From positions 5,809,431 through 5,873,430 of the forward strand of contig JAOANR010000005.1 of NCBI GenBank assembly GCA_030278955.1: DNA of 64,000 nucleotides. The letters run 5' to 3'. The stretch is from Hygrophila difformis. Taxonomy: Eukaryota > Streptophyta > Magnoliopsida > Lamiales > Acanthaceae. The translations under genes were made by a program, and so were the position numbers. Below, piece after piece: positions 22,200-31,947 of this stretch (positions are counted from its first letter, which is position 1; the number at the start of each line of letters is the position of its first letter). Under the pieces are notes generated by a model. That model did not search any database, was not told the DNA's origin, and was given only the letters and a program-made list of their open reading frames with translations.

Positions 22200-23010
22200 T
22201 GAATAATACTTCATGTAGGTGATGGTAATGGGTAAAACTGTATAGATCTTGGAGAGGTACAATTAAATGTGACATTTTCAGATGATACTTTTATAAACTT
22301 TACGGGAGATCCAATAGCGGCAATGGTTGAGAGTACTTATACCAATATAAACTGCACCACTTCAAATCCAGACATTTTTACTATATATTAACCCCTACCA
22401 ATAAAATTGTTGATACGATCAATCATTATATCATAGTATTATGTATGCAAATGAAAATGTGTATATATATAAGTTTTAACAAAATTTGTAAAGATGATGA
22501 AAGCATAGATAATCCCAGTAAATTATTTTTACTGGAACATCTAAACACGATCAATTGTTCTGGATTACCGAATCATGAAATATAGTTGAATGACGGTTGT
22601 ATAGTCATGCTTATTAGGAATATAGATCCATCAAATAAATTATGCAATGAAAGTATGTTGATAGTAACCAAGATGCGGAACTATATAATTGAGGTTAAAT
22701 TAATTTTCGGGAAACCATGAAAGTAGAAAATTCTTGACCGGTAGAAAACCCATTTTACTTAACCAAATTTCTCATTCGATTTCATATGAGAAAATTCTCA
22801 CTCGCAGTTTATTTTGCAATGATTACTAACAAAAGTCAATGTCAATCTTTAAAAAATGTTAAGACTTTATCTTTCAAAACCTATTTTTAGCCATGAACAG
22901 TTATGCTACAATATTTCGTGTCACTAGAAAGATGTGGCTCAAAGTATTAATATGCAATTAAGAATGATTAACTCAAAATAGCACAAGAAATATTATTTAC
23001 AATGAAATTT
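22200..23010 (+). pseudogene. Helitron helicase middle and C-terminal segment, tandem copy
   Basis: In order: VTFSDDTFINFTGDPIAAMV (about 22270-22330), TPTNKIVDTINHYI (about 22390-22432), LNTINCSGLPNHEI then VMLIRNIDPSNKLC (about 22540-22650), and FSLAVYFAMITNKSQCQSLK (about 22795-22855). This is the natural order of a plant Helitron helicase C-terminal half. Several stops and frame changes are present. Together with 21950-22195 and 23010-23300 it shows a duplicated unit of about 800 bp. Confidence 0.85.
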
Positions 23011-23298
23011 TTATATGACAGAAAATTTGCAAAATGGATAGTTGATGTAGGTGAAGGTAAAGCTGGTATTGATTTTGGAGATGTACAATCAGATTTGACA
23101 TTTCCGGATGACATTCTTATAAACTTTACGGGTGATCCTATAGAGACAATTTTTAAGAGTACGTATATAAATATAAATTGCATCATTTCAAATTCAGACA
23201 TTTTTAAATTAAAGATAGTGCTATATCAGCCCCTACCAATGGGATTTTCAATAAATTGTGAGGAAATTTTTCATATTATGCTTAATACTTATATTTAA
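23002..23298 (+). pseudogene. Helitron helicase middle segment, second copy
   Basis: A 98-codon open frame containing FAKWIVDVGEGKAGIDFGDV and LTFPDDILINFTGDPIETIF, paralogous to 22200-22380 and better preserved. It stops before the APTN motif. It is a fragment rather than a gene. Sequence type is clearly the Helitron helicase. Confidence 0.8.
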
Positions 23299-23300
23299 AT

Positions 23301-23579
23301 TTTGTTTTATCTTAATTTAATTTTCAAATTAAATAAAAATATTGTTTTAATAATTATTTTTATTGATCTATTAGGTTTATATCGGACAAACCACATAAGC
23401 TAAAGAATACTGTATAATATGATTTCTTTGTTAGATTTAAAAATAATTAAATTATATCATTATATGTATCATCTTTTGAGTATATATAAAATTATTACAC
23501 ATTTTTCATTACTTAAAATATAATTTATTATTACTTTATCTAATACAAGTATATATATTATATAAAATATATAGTTATG
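23301..23579. other. AT-rich 3' untranslated part of the Helitron
   Basis: No coding signal. It lies between the last helicase fragment and the terminal hairpin, as expected for a Helitron 3' flank. Confidence 0.6.
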
Positions 23580-23609
23580 CCCGTCGAGTCTCGACGGGTT
23601 ACTTACTAG
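23580..23609 (+). mobile_element. Helitron 3' terminus: hairpin plus CTAG
   Basis: A perfect 9-bp stem (CCCGTCGAG / CTCGACGGG, one-base loop, 23580-23598), followed seven bases later by CTAG and a T. This is the Helitron 3' signature, hairpin then CTRR with insertion before T. It is on the same strand as the helicase fragments and confirms the element type. The 5' TC end is not identifiable. Confidence 0.88.
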
Positions 23610-23610
23610 T

Positions 23611-23762
23611 TTAAAAAGAAAAAAAAAGATATTTACCCCTTTTTGAATTTAGAGTTTGGTAAATGATTTAAAACATAGTGAATTCTTTTGCATCAAATAA
23701 CTTTATTATTGTTCACCGAAAAAAATAACTTTATTATTTGGTCACATAATTTGGTCAAATGA
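23611..23762. other. AT-rich flank, nothing recognised
   Basis: Sequence between the Helitron end and solo LTR D. It includes a repeated ATAACTTTATTATT phrase (about 23697-23737). No gene. Confidence 0.5.
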
Positions 23763-23862
23763 TATAGTGTAACACCCCGGTTTTGGTAACCCAGGCCGGG
23801 ATGCCACCGCCACACCTCCCTAGCAAGACACGGTTTCTCCGAGCTCACTAAAGAGATGCAAG

Positions 23863-26798
23863 TGTAATACCCCAGATTTTTATCAACGCCCAAAGGAATA
23901 AAAATTTATTCCGATCAATGTTGAAATATTTCCGAGAAGAAGAAAATAATTTATCACGATAAATTATTGCTCGGAAATGAAACGCCGATAGATTTAAATT
24001 CAAAATGGAATAAAAGAGGGAAAGGAAGCCCGAAGACATTCCATGAATTGAGTCAAAATAATTGGAATTAAATTCAAGAAGGAAAAGAATTTTAATTCCA
24101 AGAACCCGTGAAGTCGGAAGGAATTTAATAAAACAAGTTATTGCACGGGAATCAAAAGACGACGAATTGGAAGTCGACGAACCCGAGACCGACGGACTTA
24201 AGATCTCAAACATGGAATTCGTTTGAGTCAAGATAAACTTAAGATAAGGATTTATGACCGAGAATGACCCGAAAAATCGAGGCCGAAAACGTAGGAGGAT
24301 AGAAGTCCGAAAGAGAGGAGAAAAGGCCCGACGGATCGCACGGCCCGGCACGGACCGCAGCCCAGCCGGGGCCGGCGCGCACCCCGCGCGCTTTTCCCAT
24401 GTTTAGCGCGCCAACAGCGCGCCGTTGCAGCAGCAGCTGCGTTTGTCGCGTTTTGGCGACTTTCTCGCCAATTTTCGGGGCCCAAGTGAGGAATCTCGAT
24501 CTATCACGGGTATAGCATCTTTTTGGATGTTATGTAATCAATCCTATCCCCATTTGTCAGCCATTTCATCAATCATTCACCCCAAACTCTCCAAAAACTC
24601 TCCCAAAAGCCAAACACTCTTCCGACGAACTTCCGGCGACTTTCCGACGAGTTTCCGGCAACCAAATCCAACCAAGGAAGTGTGTAGATCAAGGATTGCA
24701 GGCTTTGGATTGTTGGTAAGATGTTAATCAAGTTTCCATATGGTTTTAAGATCATAAACATCATCCTAACTTACGAATCTTCGTATTCAAACACAAATCG
24801 GAGCCAAGGGAAGAATAAATCGGGTGGAAGAGATTCGTTCGTGACATTCCGTGGATTCCGGACGACCCCGTGACTTCCTAGACATCATCCCCACTGTAAG
24901 TTAACCTTACTATGGTTTTGGGTGACTTAAAATGCAACCAAACATAGAGATTCAACTCAAGAAAATTAATAAAAATCTGTCAACAAGAGAAACCCTCAAC
25001 GCAGCGTTTTTGTGTGAATTTTTCGAACCTCTTAAGCTGCTCAAACAACAAAACTCAAAACATGAAAAGTGTTCCTAAGACTTTGATCTAGCTTCTGTAA
25101 AAATTTCATAATTTTTCATGTTGTTTTGAAACCTGAAACCAACCCAAAACCGAAGAGTATCAAATCTGGATCTTAGAATCCTAGACAGAATTTTCGTTCG
25201 AACTTGTTGGTTATTTTTACCTTAGATCTAGACCGATCTAGGATTGGAGTTGAACATAAGAATTGTAGATCTATGAGTTTAGAACATTCCTGTAAGTTTT
25301 TAGAATTTTTCATTGAGATTTGAACCTCCAAACTCGAGCCGATCCGATCTGCGTTAGAACCGATGTCAAGAACCTTGACAGATTTCATAATCAAACTCGA
25401 CGAACAAAACTCTTACTTCGAGTGTTCAAACCTGAAAACTCAAAACTAAGATTTTGATCCGAAGATCATAAGCTATATTGTGTAAAAATTTCAAAGATTT
25501 TCATCAAGTTTTGATACCCCAAAACGTGTCGGACATATTCTGCGTTTTTAGGAATTGTCAAAGGATGACAGATTTCCTAACCGATCTTGAGGAGCTTATT
25601 CCTATCATTTCTAGCCCGAACTAATCTTTAAGTTCTAAACAAAAGTTGTTGGAAATCAAGTCTAGTATGTGCCTGTAAAATTTCAAAATTTTTGAAGTCC
25701 ATTTGATATGTCAAAAAGTCAAATCTTTGAGAGGTGTCAAACCTGAATCCTGACAGCATACTATTTGAGTAGAAAACTCGATTTTTGACATGCTTCCCAT
25801 CGTTTTTCCGAAAAACTTAAAACACGAAAGTTGTTCATTGGGATGTTTTTGAGTTACTGTGAAAATTTCAGATCGATCGCCTAAGAAATGGATTTTTAAA
25901 CCAAAAAGGCGCAAACTGTGACATCGATCGGTTTTAAACTTGAGAGATCTTGAAATCTTGTCGAAACATGAAATTAGCCTTTAAGGTTTAAATGATTGGG
26001 AATCCCTTTGAGATAAAACATAATTGAAATATCTTGTTTGCCGAAAGGCAATTGAAATATCTTGCTTGCCGAAAGGCAATTGAAATATCTTGCTTGCCGA
26101 AAGGCAATTGAAATATCTTGCTTGCCGAAAGGCAATTGAAATATCTTGCTTGCCGAAAGGCAATTGAAATATAAACTTGAAACATGAGAAATGATATTTT
26201 TGAAATTGGCTGAGGCCGCCGGATCACCGGCTAACTGTTACTATCGATATTGGCTGCGGCCGCCGGATCACCGGCTATATTAAATATTGTTGAAATGGTT
26301 ATGTAACGGGAGAGGAAAATAAAAGATTTAATATTTTTAAGTATTTATTTAGTTACGCCTTGCAAATCATTTTACTACAAGAAATCTTTTTATTAAATTA
26401 ACTAAAGGCTTTGAAACCCCTAACCCATGCTATGTGTTAGCTTACTCAGCGCGTTTTTGCTGACCCAAACCATATATCTCCTTTTTCTTACAGAGAATGA
26501 AGAATATGCATCATCATATGCATACTGGGAATTTTTGGGGATTACATCATGAACGGGTCTGTTTAACCCGTGTTTTGGCCATGTTGGCCCTTATACATTA
26601 TTTCCGCTGCACAACTTATAAATTCCGCTGCAACTTTGATGTATTATCTTTAAATTATATATGAATGGGCTGTTTGAATATTTTAAATACTGAAAACCAT
26701 AGCCTTGCATCTCTTTAGTGAGCTCGGAGAAACCGTGTCTTGCTAGGGAGGTGTGGCGGTGGCATCCCGGCCTGGGTTACCAAATCCGGGGTGTTACA
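23863..26798 (+). repeat. 5' LTR of element C
   Basis: TGTAATACCCCAG to CCGGGGTGTTACA. Contains a GC-rich block (about 24330-24480) followed by a pyrimidine- and CAA-rich stretch (about 24550-24610) that resembles a plant 5' leader, and five 28-bp tandem repeats at 26022-26161. Confidence 0.95.
26022..26161 (+). repeat. Five 28-bp tandem repeats in 5' LTR of C
   Basis: Unit starts AATTGAAATATCTTG and ends GCCGAAAGGC, whose GCC-GAAA-GGC core is a small hairpin. Five copies plus a partial sixth. The 3' LTR carries the same array at 31215-31354. Confidence 0.93.
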
Positions 26799-26801
26799 AT
26801 A

Positions 26802-26813
26802 TGGTATCAGAGC
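26802..26813 (+). other. Primer binding site (initiator tRNA-Met), element C
   Basis: TGGTATCAGAGC three bases after the LTR, complementary to the 3' end of initiator tRNA-Met. It is followed by a 33-bp tandem repeat that starts AGAGCCCGGAATATTTTAAA (about 26810-26890), which again reiterates part of the primer-site region. Confidence 0.93.
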
Positions 26814-27384
26814 CCGGAATATTTTAAAACTACTATTTTAAAGAGCCCGGAATATTTTAAAACTACTATTTTAAAGAGCTCGGAATATTTTTAAACTATT
26901 ATTTTCAAGTATTATTATTTTTAAAGTTATCATTTCTAAACTAGTAATATATTTTAAAGATCTCAATTATTATTTTGAAGTTAAGGCCCAAATTTTTAGC
27001 CCAAAATTTTTTTTTAGAGGCCCAAGAAATTATCTTGGCCCAATAGCCTTGTTTTTATTTAAAGCCCAAATAATTTATTTCTTTCGGCCCAATATAGTGG
27101 CCCAAACCTTTTATCCTTATTTTAATCTATCCATGGAATAAATTTATTTTAAAACCCATGGATAAATAAATGCGTGCATAAAATTTTTTTTGGGGGGATC
27201 ACATATGCATATGCATACATAAATACACTAACCCTTTTTATGTGAATTATCGGTGATAAGAAACACTCCTACCTTAGAACTCGACATGATCTTGACTTAG
27301 GAGCGCTTGCTAAAGACTAACTTTGCCTTAGTCCTAGATCTTGATCACTTAGAAACTCATCTTCGCGTGCTTCTATAACAGAAA
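26814..27384 (+). other. Leader of element C
   Basis: Noncoding leader homologous, in opposite orientation, to those of A and B: TTTAAAATA repeats, a GGCCCAA-rich stretch, the CCATGGATAAATA motif and a GGGGGG run near 27193. No gene. Confidence 0.8.
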
Positions 27385-28482
27385 ATGGCACCTAGAAGGA
27401 AACTGAGGAAGGTAAGCCCAAACGGCACTGACACTAATCTCCCAAACGCACCTAACAACAATAAGATTCCTCCGAACGTAGGAGATCGAACGCCTCCTAT
27501 TCCCAACAACATGGATGAACGTTTAAGGACGGTAGAAGAAGTACTCGTAGCATTAGGCAATGCCGAGGTGCATAGGGCACAAGCGGCAATACCTCCGCCA
27601 GTAGCCCGAGTCAACTACTTGGCATTGGTAAACCCCTACAACCCACCCCATTATGACGGGCAAGAGGATCCGGCCAAGTTGGAGGGTTGGATCCGTACCT
27701 TTGACAAACTCTTGGACGCTATCAAATGCCCCGACGAGGAGAAGATACATGTAGCGACCTACTACTTAGGAGGCGAAGCCGATGAGTGGTGGCAAAACCT
27801 TCAAACGAATTCAGAGGAAGATGAAGAATCCTACACCTGGGAAGGACTTAAGGAAGCCTTGAGAGAAAGATTCTACCCACTGAGCACCAAGACCGCAAAG
27901 TACGAGGAATTCATCAACCTCAGACAAGGAGCGCAAACAGTACAAGAGTACTACACCAAATTCAAGGAATTGGTGCGATTCGCTACAAGGATAGTACCAA
28001 CTGACTCTGACAAGGCTCAGAAATTCGAGATGGGTCTGAACCTTAGTATCCGGGAGATACTTGCAGTAGGACAATTCACGAACCTGCAGACGGTTTATGA
28101 TCGTGCGGTAGCGGTTGCACGAGTCCAAGGACTGAAACGGAAACCGGTAGATGAGGCTAACCAAGGACCACAAGGAGAATACAAGGTGGATAAGGACCAT
28201 TTCGATGGAAACACGAAAGGACAACATCAAAATGACAATGGGGAGAAAAAGGGGATAGTCTTCAACCATGGTGACTATGCGCCACCATGTCCAAAGTGTG
28301 GTAAACCGCATTATGCGAGAGGATGCCCTCAACCTGGAGCATGCCTTCGATGTGGTCGACATGGTCATCAGCTGCGTGATTGCCGGACACGGAGAGAGAA
28401 CATCGACAAGAGAGAGGATGTGACTACTCGACCTAAGCAACCACGAAACCCAGATGGTCAAGGTTCTTTGGTCGAACCATGA
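27385..28482 (+). CDS. gag: Gag protein of element C (365 aa, open)
   Basis: Capsid/nucleocapsid precursor that would assemble cytoplasmic particles and package element RNA. The start at MAPRRK matches the MAPRGRP starts of A and B. After a proline/asparagine-rich N-terminus comes the retrotransposon Gag domain (about residues 90-240: EDPAKLEGWIRTFDKLLDAI, WWQNL, RERFYPLS, KFEMGLNLSIREIL). Two zinc knuckles follow at about 304-350: CPKCGKPHYARGC with CX2CX3HX4C spacing and CLRCGRHGHQLRDC with CX2CX4HX4C. The last dozen residues are the chromodomain tail read in a different frame, because a deletion fused Gag to the end of pol near 28452. The frame has no stop, unlike its counterpart in B. Confidence 0.92.
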   Translation: MAPRRKLRKVSPNGTDTNLPNAPNNNKIPPNVGDRTPPIPNNMDERLRTVEEVLVALGNAEVHRAQAAIPPPVARVNYLALVNPYNPPHYDGQEDPAKLEGWIRTFDKLLDAIKCPDEEKIHVATYYLGGEADEWWQNLQTNSEEDEESYTWEGLKEALRERFYPLSTKTAKYEEFINLRQGAQTVQEYYTKFKELVRFATRIVPTDSDKAQKFEMGLNLSIREILAVGQFTNLQTVYDRAVAVARVQGLKRKPVDEANQGPQGEYKVDKDHFDGNTKGQHQNDNGEKKGIVFNHGDYAPPCPKCGKPHYARGCPQPGACLRCGRHGHQLRDCRTRRENIDKREDVTTRPKQPRNPDGQGSLVEP

Positions 28483-28576
28483 AAGTGAAACAGCAACATG
28501 GGAACTAGGAGCCGACATGAAGGAGCGTCATCCGACCCTATTCCAAGATGGTGCAACCACAGTTATGGGGACATAA
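28454..28576 (+). pseudogene. pol: Chromodomain-like tail left from deleted pol, element C
   Basis: Reads MVKVLWSNHESETATWELGA and ends PTLFQDGATTVMGT before a stop. It overlaps the Gag 3' end in another frame. This is the same integrase C-terminus seen in B at 14220-14371. Protease, reverse transcriptase, RNase H and the rest of integrase are gone. Confidence 0.85.
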
Positions 28577-28583
28577 CTGTAAT

Positions 28584-29039
28584 CTTAAGGGGGGGAGGAT
28601 GTAATACCCGTATTTCGAAACTCGAATATTTTGTATCCCAAATAAATTTTTGAACTACGTAATGACTTGATCCCTTCACAGGGTACGTAGGCAACCTGGA
28701 AATTTCAATTCTGGGTTCAGTCAAACAATAATCAAACAATAATCAAACAATAATCAAACAATAATCAAACAATAATCAACAATCAAACAATAACAAACAA
28801 CAACACACATTAATACAATCACGCAACCAAACAATGTCCGAGCTCGCAAGGAGCTAACGCCCAACTTCGAGGACGAAGTTGAGAGGATGTAACACCCGAG
28901 AAATTTAATTCACAATCAAAGGAATGGAATTAATTTCTTGTGAAAGACGTTTATCCTTAAGGAAAGTAGATGGAGATACCCCAACATTAAATTGAGCCCA
29001 AAAGAAAGTGAGGGCGCAACTTCGGGGACGAAGTTGATT
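28584..29039 (+). other. Serial 3'-end modules of element C
   Basis: Three LTR-start-like sequences follow each other. An internal polypurine tract CTTAAGGGGGGGAGGA (28584-28599) is joined to TGTAATACCCG at 28600. A second head, TGTAACACCCGAG, stands at 28888 after AACTTCGAGGACGAAGTT. The true tract and LTR follow at 29040-29056. Between the first and second heads lies the CAAACAATAAT array (28721-28790). No coding sequence. Confidence 0.8.
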
Positions 29040-29055
29040 CTTAAGGGGGGTGGAG
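29040..29055 (+). other. Polypurine tract of element C
   Basis: CTTAAGGGGGGTGGAG directly before the 3' LTR, the plus-strand primer. One T interrupts the G-run compared with A and B. Confidence 0.9.
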
Positions 29056-31947
29056 TGTAATACCCCAGATTTTTATCAACGCCCAAAGGAATAAAAATTT
29101 ATTCCGATCAATGTTGAAATATTTCCGAGAAGAAGAAAATAATTTATCACGATAAATTATTGCTCGGAAATGAAACGCCGATAGATTTAAATTCAAAATG
29201 GAATAAAAGAGGGAAAGGAAGCCCGAAGACATTCCATGAATTGAGTCAAAATAATTGGAATTAAATTCAAGAAGGAAAAGAATTTTAATTCCAAGAACCC
29301 GTGAAGTCGGAAGGAATTTAATAAAACAAGTTATTGCACGGGAATCAAAAGACGACGAATTGGAAGTCGACGAACCCGAGACCGACGGACTTAAGATCTC
29401 AAACATGGAATTCGTTTGAGTCAAGATAAACTTAAGATAAGGATTTATGACCGAGAATGACCCGAAAAATCGAGGCCGAAAACGTAGGAGGATAGAAGTC
29501 CGAAAGAGAGGAGAAAAGGCCCGACGGATCGCACGGCCCGGCACGGACCGCAGCCCAGCCGGGGCCGGCGCGCACCCCGCGCGCTTTTCCCATGTTTAGC
29601 GCGCCAACAGCGCGCCGTTGCAGCAGCAGCTGCGTTTGTCGCGTTTTGGCGACTTTCTCGCCAATTTTCGGGGCCCAAGTGAGGAATCTCGATCTATCAC
29701 GGGTATAGCATCTTTTTGGATGTTATGTAATCAATCTTATCCCCATTTGTCAGCCATTTCATCAATCATTCACCCCAAACTCTCCAAAAACTCTCCCAAA
29801 AGCCAAACACTCTTCCGACGAACTTCCGGCGACTTTCCGACGAGTTTCCGGCAACCAAATCCAACCAAGGAAGTGTGTAGATCAAGGATTGCAGGCTTTG
29901 GATTGTTGGTAAGATGTTAATCAAGTTTCCATATGGTTTTAAGATCATAAACATCATCCTAACTTACGAATCTTCGTATTCAAACACAAATCGGAGCCAA
30001 GGGAAGAATAAATCGGGTGGAAGAGATTCGTTCGTGACATTCCGTGGATTCCGGACGACCCCGTGACTTCCTAGACATCATCCCCACTGTAAGTTAACCT
30101 TACTATGGTTTTGGGTGACTTAAAATGCAACCAAACATAGAGATTCAACTCAAGAAAATTAATAAAAATCTGTCAACAAGAGAAACCCTCAACGCAGCGT
30201 TTTTGTGTGAATTTTTCGAACCTCTTAAGCTGCTCAAACAACAAAACTCTAAACATGAAAAGTGTTCCTAAGACTTTGATCTAGCTTCTGTAAAAATTTC
30301 ATAATTTTTCATGTTGTTTTGAAACCTGAAACCAACCCAAAACCGAAGAGTATCAAATCTGGATCTTAGAATCCTAGACAGAATTTTCGTTCGAACTTGT
30401 TGGTTATTTTTACCTTAGATCTAGACCGATCTAGGATTGGAGTTGAACATAAGAATTGTAGATCTATGAGTTTAGAACATTCCTGTAAGTTTTTAGAATT
30501 TTTCATTGAGATTTGAACCTCCAAACTCGAGCCGATCCGATCTGCGTTAGAACCGATGTCAAGAACCTTGACAGATTTCATAATCAAACTCGACGAACAA
30601 AACTCTTACTTCGAGTGTTCAAACCTGAAAACTCAAAACTAAGATTTTGATCCGAAGATCATAAGCTATATTGTGTAAAAATTTCAAAGATTTTCATCAA
30701 GTTTTGATACCCCAAAACGTGTCGGACATATTCTGCGTTTTTAGGAATTGTCAAAGGATGACAGATTTCCTAACCGATCTTGAGGAGCTTATTCCTATCA
30801 TTTCTAGCCCGAACTAATCTTTAAGTTCTAAACAAAAGTTGTTGGAAATCAAGTCTAGTATGTGCCTGTAAAATTTCAGAATTTTTGAAGTCCATTTGAT
30901 ATGTCAAAAAGTCAAATCTTTGAGAGGTGTCAAACCTGAATCCTGACAGCATACTATTTGAGTAGAAAACTCGATTTTTGACATGCTTCCCATCGTTTTT
31001 CCGAAAAACTTAAAACACGAAAGTTGTTCATTGGGATGTTTTTGAGTTACTGTGAAAATTTCAGATCGATCGCCTAAGAAATGGATTTTTAAACCAAAAA
31101 GGCGCAAACTGTGACATCGATCGGTTTTAAACTTGAGAGATCTTGAAATCTTGTCGAAACATGAAATTAGCCTTTAAGGTTTAAATGATTGGGAATCCCT
31201 TTGAGATAAAACATAATTGAAATATCTTGTTTGCCGAAAGGCAATTGAAATATCTTGCTTGCCGAAAGGCAATTGAAATATCTTGCTTGCCGAAAGGCAA
31301 TTGAAATATCTTGCTTGCCGAAAGGCAATTGAAATATCTTGCTTGCCGAAAGGCAATTGAAATATAAACTTGAAACATGAGAAATGATATTTTTGAAATT
31401 GGCTGAGGCCGCCGGATCACCGGCTATATTAAATATTGTTGAAATGGTTATGTAACGGGAGAGGAAAATAAAAGATTTAATATTTTTAAGTATTTATTTA
31501 GTTACGCCTTGCAAATCATTTTACTACAAGAAATCTTTTTATTAAATTAACTAAAGGCTTTGAAACCCCTAACCCATGCTATGTGTTAGCTTACTCAGCG
31601 CGTTTTTGCTGACCCAAACCATATATCTCCTTTTTCTTACAGAGAATGAAGAATATGCATCATCATATGCATACTGGGAATTTTTGGGGATTACATCATG
31701 AACGGGTCTGTTTAACCCGTGTTTTGGCCATGTTGGCCCTTATACATTATTTCCGCTGCACAACTTATAAATTCCGCTGCAACTTTGATGTATTATCTTT
31801 AAATTATATATGAATGGGCTGTTTGAATATTTTAAATACTGAAAACCATAGCCTTGCATCTCTTTAGTGAGCTCGGAGAAACCGTGTCTTGCTAGGGAGG
31901 TGTGGCGGTGGCATCCCGGCCTGGGTTACCAAATCCGGGGTGTTACA
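29056..31947 (+). repeat. 3' LTR of element C
   Basis: 2892 bp, near-identical to the 5' LTR but with a single GCCGGATCACCGGCTA-type unit where the 5' LTR has two (near 31409). The five 28-bp repeats lie at 31215-31354. It is followed by GCAAG, the target duplication. Confidence 0.95.

Larger units (their letters stand above)
23863..31947 (+). mobile_element. LTR retrotransposon C, gag-only (TR-GAG-like), Tekay-like
   Basis: Plus-strand element nested in D. LTRs are 23863-26798 (2936 bp) and 29056-31947 (2892 bp); target duplication GCAAG lies at 23858-23862 and 31948-31952. It has primer site, open gag, polypurine tract and only the last 40 residues of integrase. The LTR length difference is one 44-bp unit lost or gained between direct repeats near 26229. 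Few substitutions separate the LTRs (for example near 24529/29722, 25047/30240 and 25690/30883), so it is young. It fits the described TR-GAG class, which encodes Gag and borrows Pol. Confidence 0.95.

Noticed and set aside
26022..26161. Regular 28-bp direct repeats suggesting a CRISPR-like array
   Set aside because: The units abut without unique spacers, lie inside an LTR and occur identically in the partner LTR. This is an LTR tandem repeat.
26800..26815. Possible tRNA-related gene because of TGGTATCAGAGC
   Set aside because: Only the 3'-end complement is present; position next to LTR ends identifies a primer binding site.
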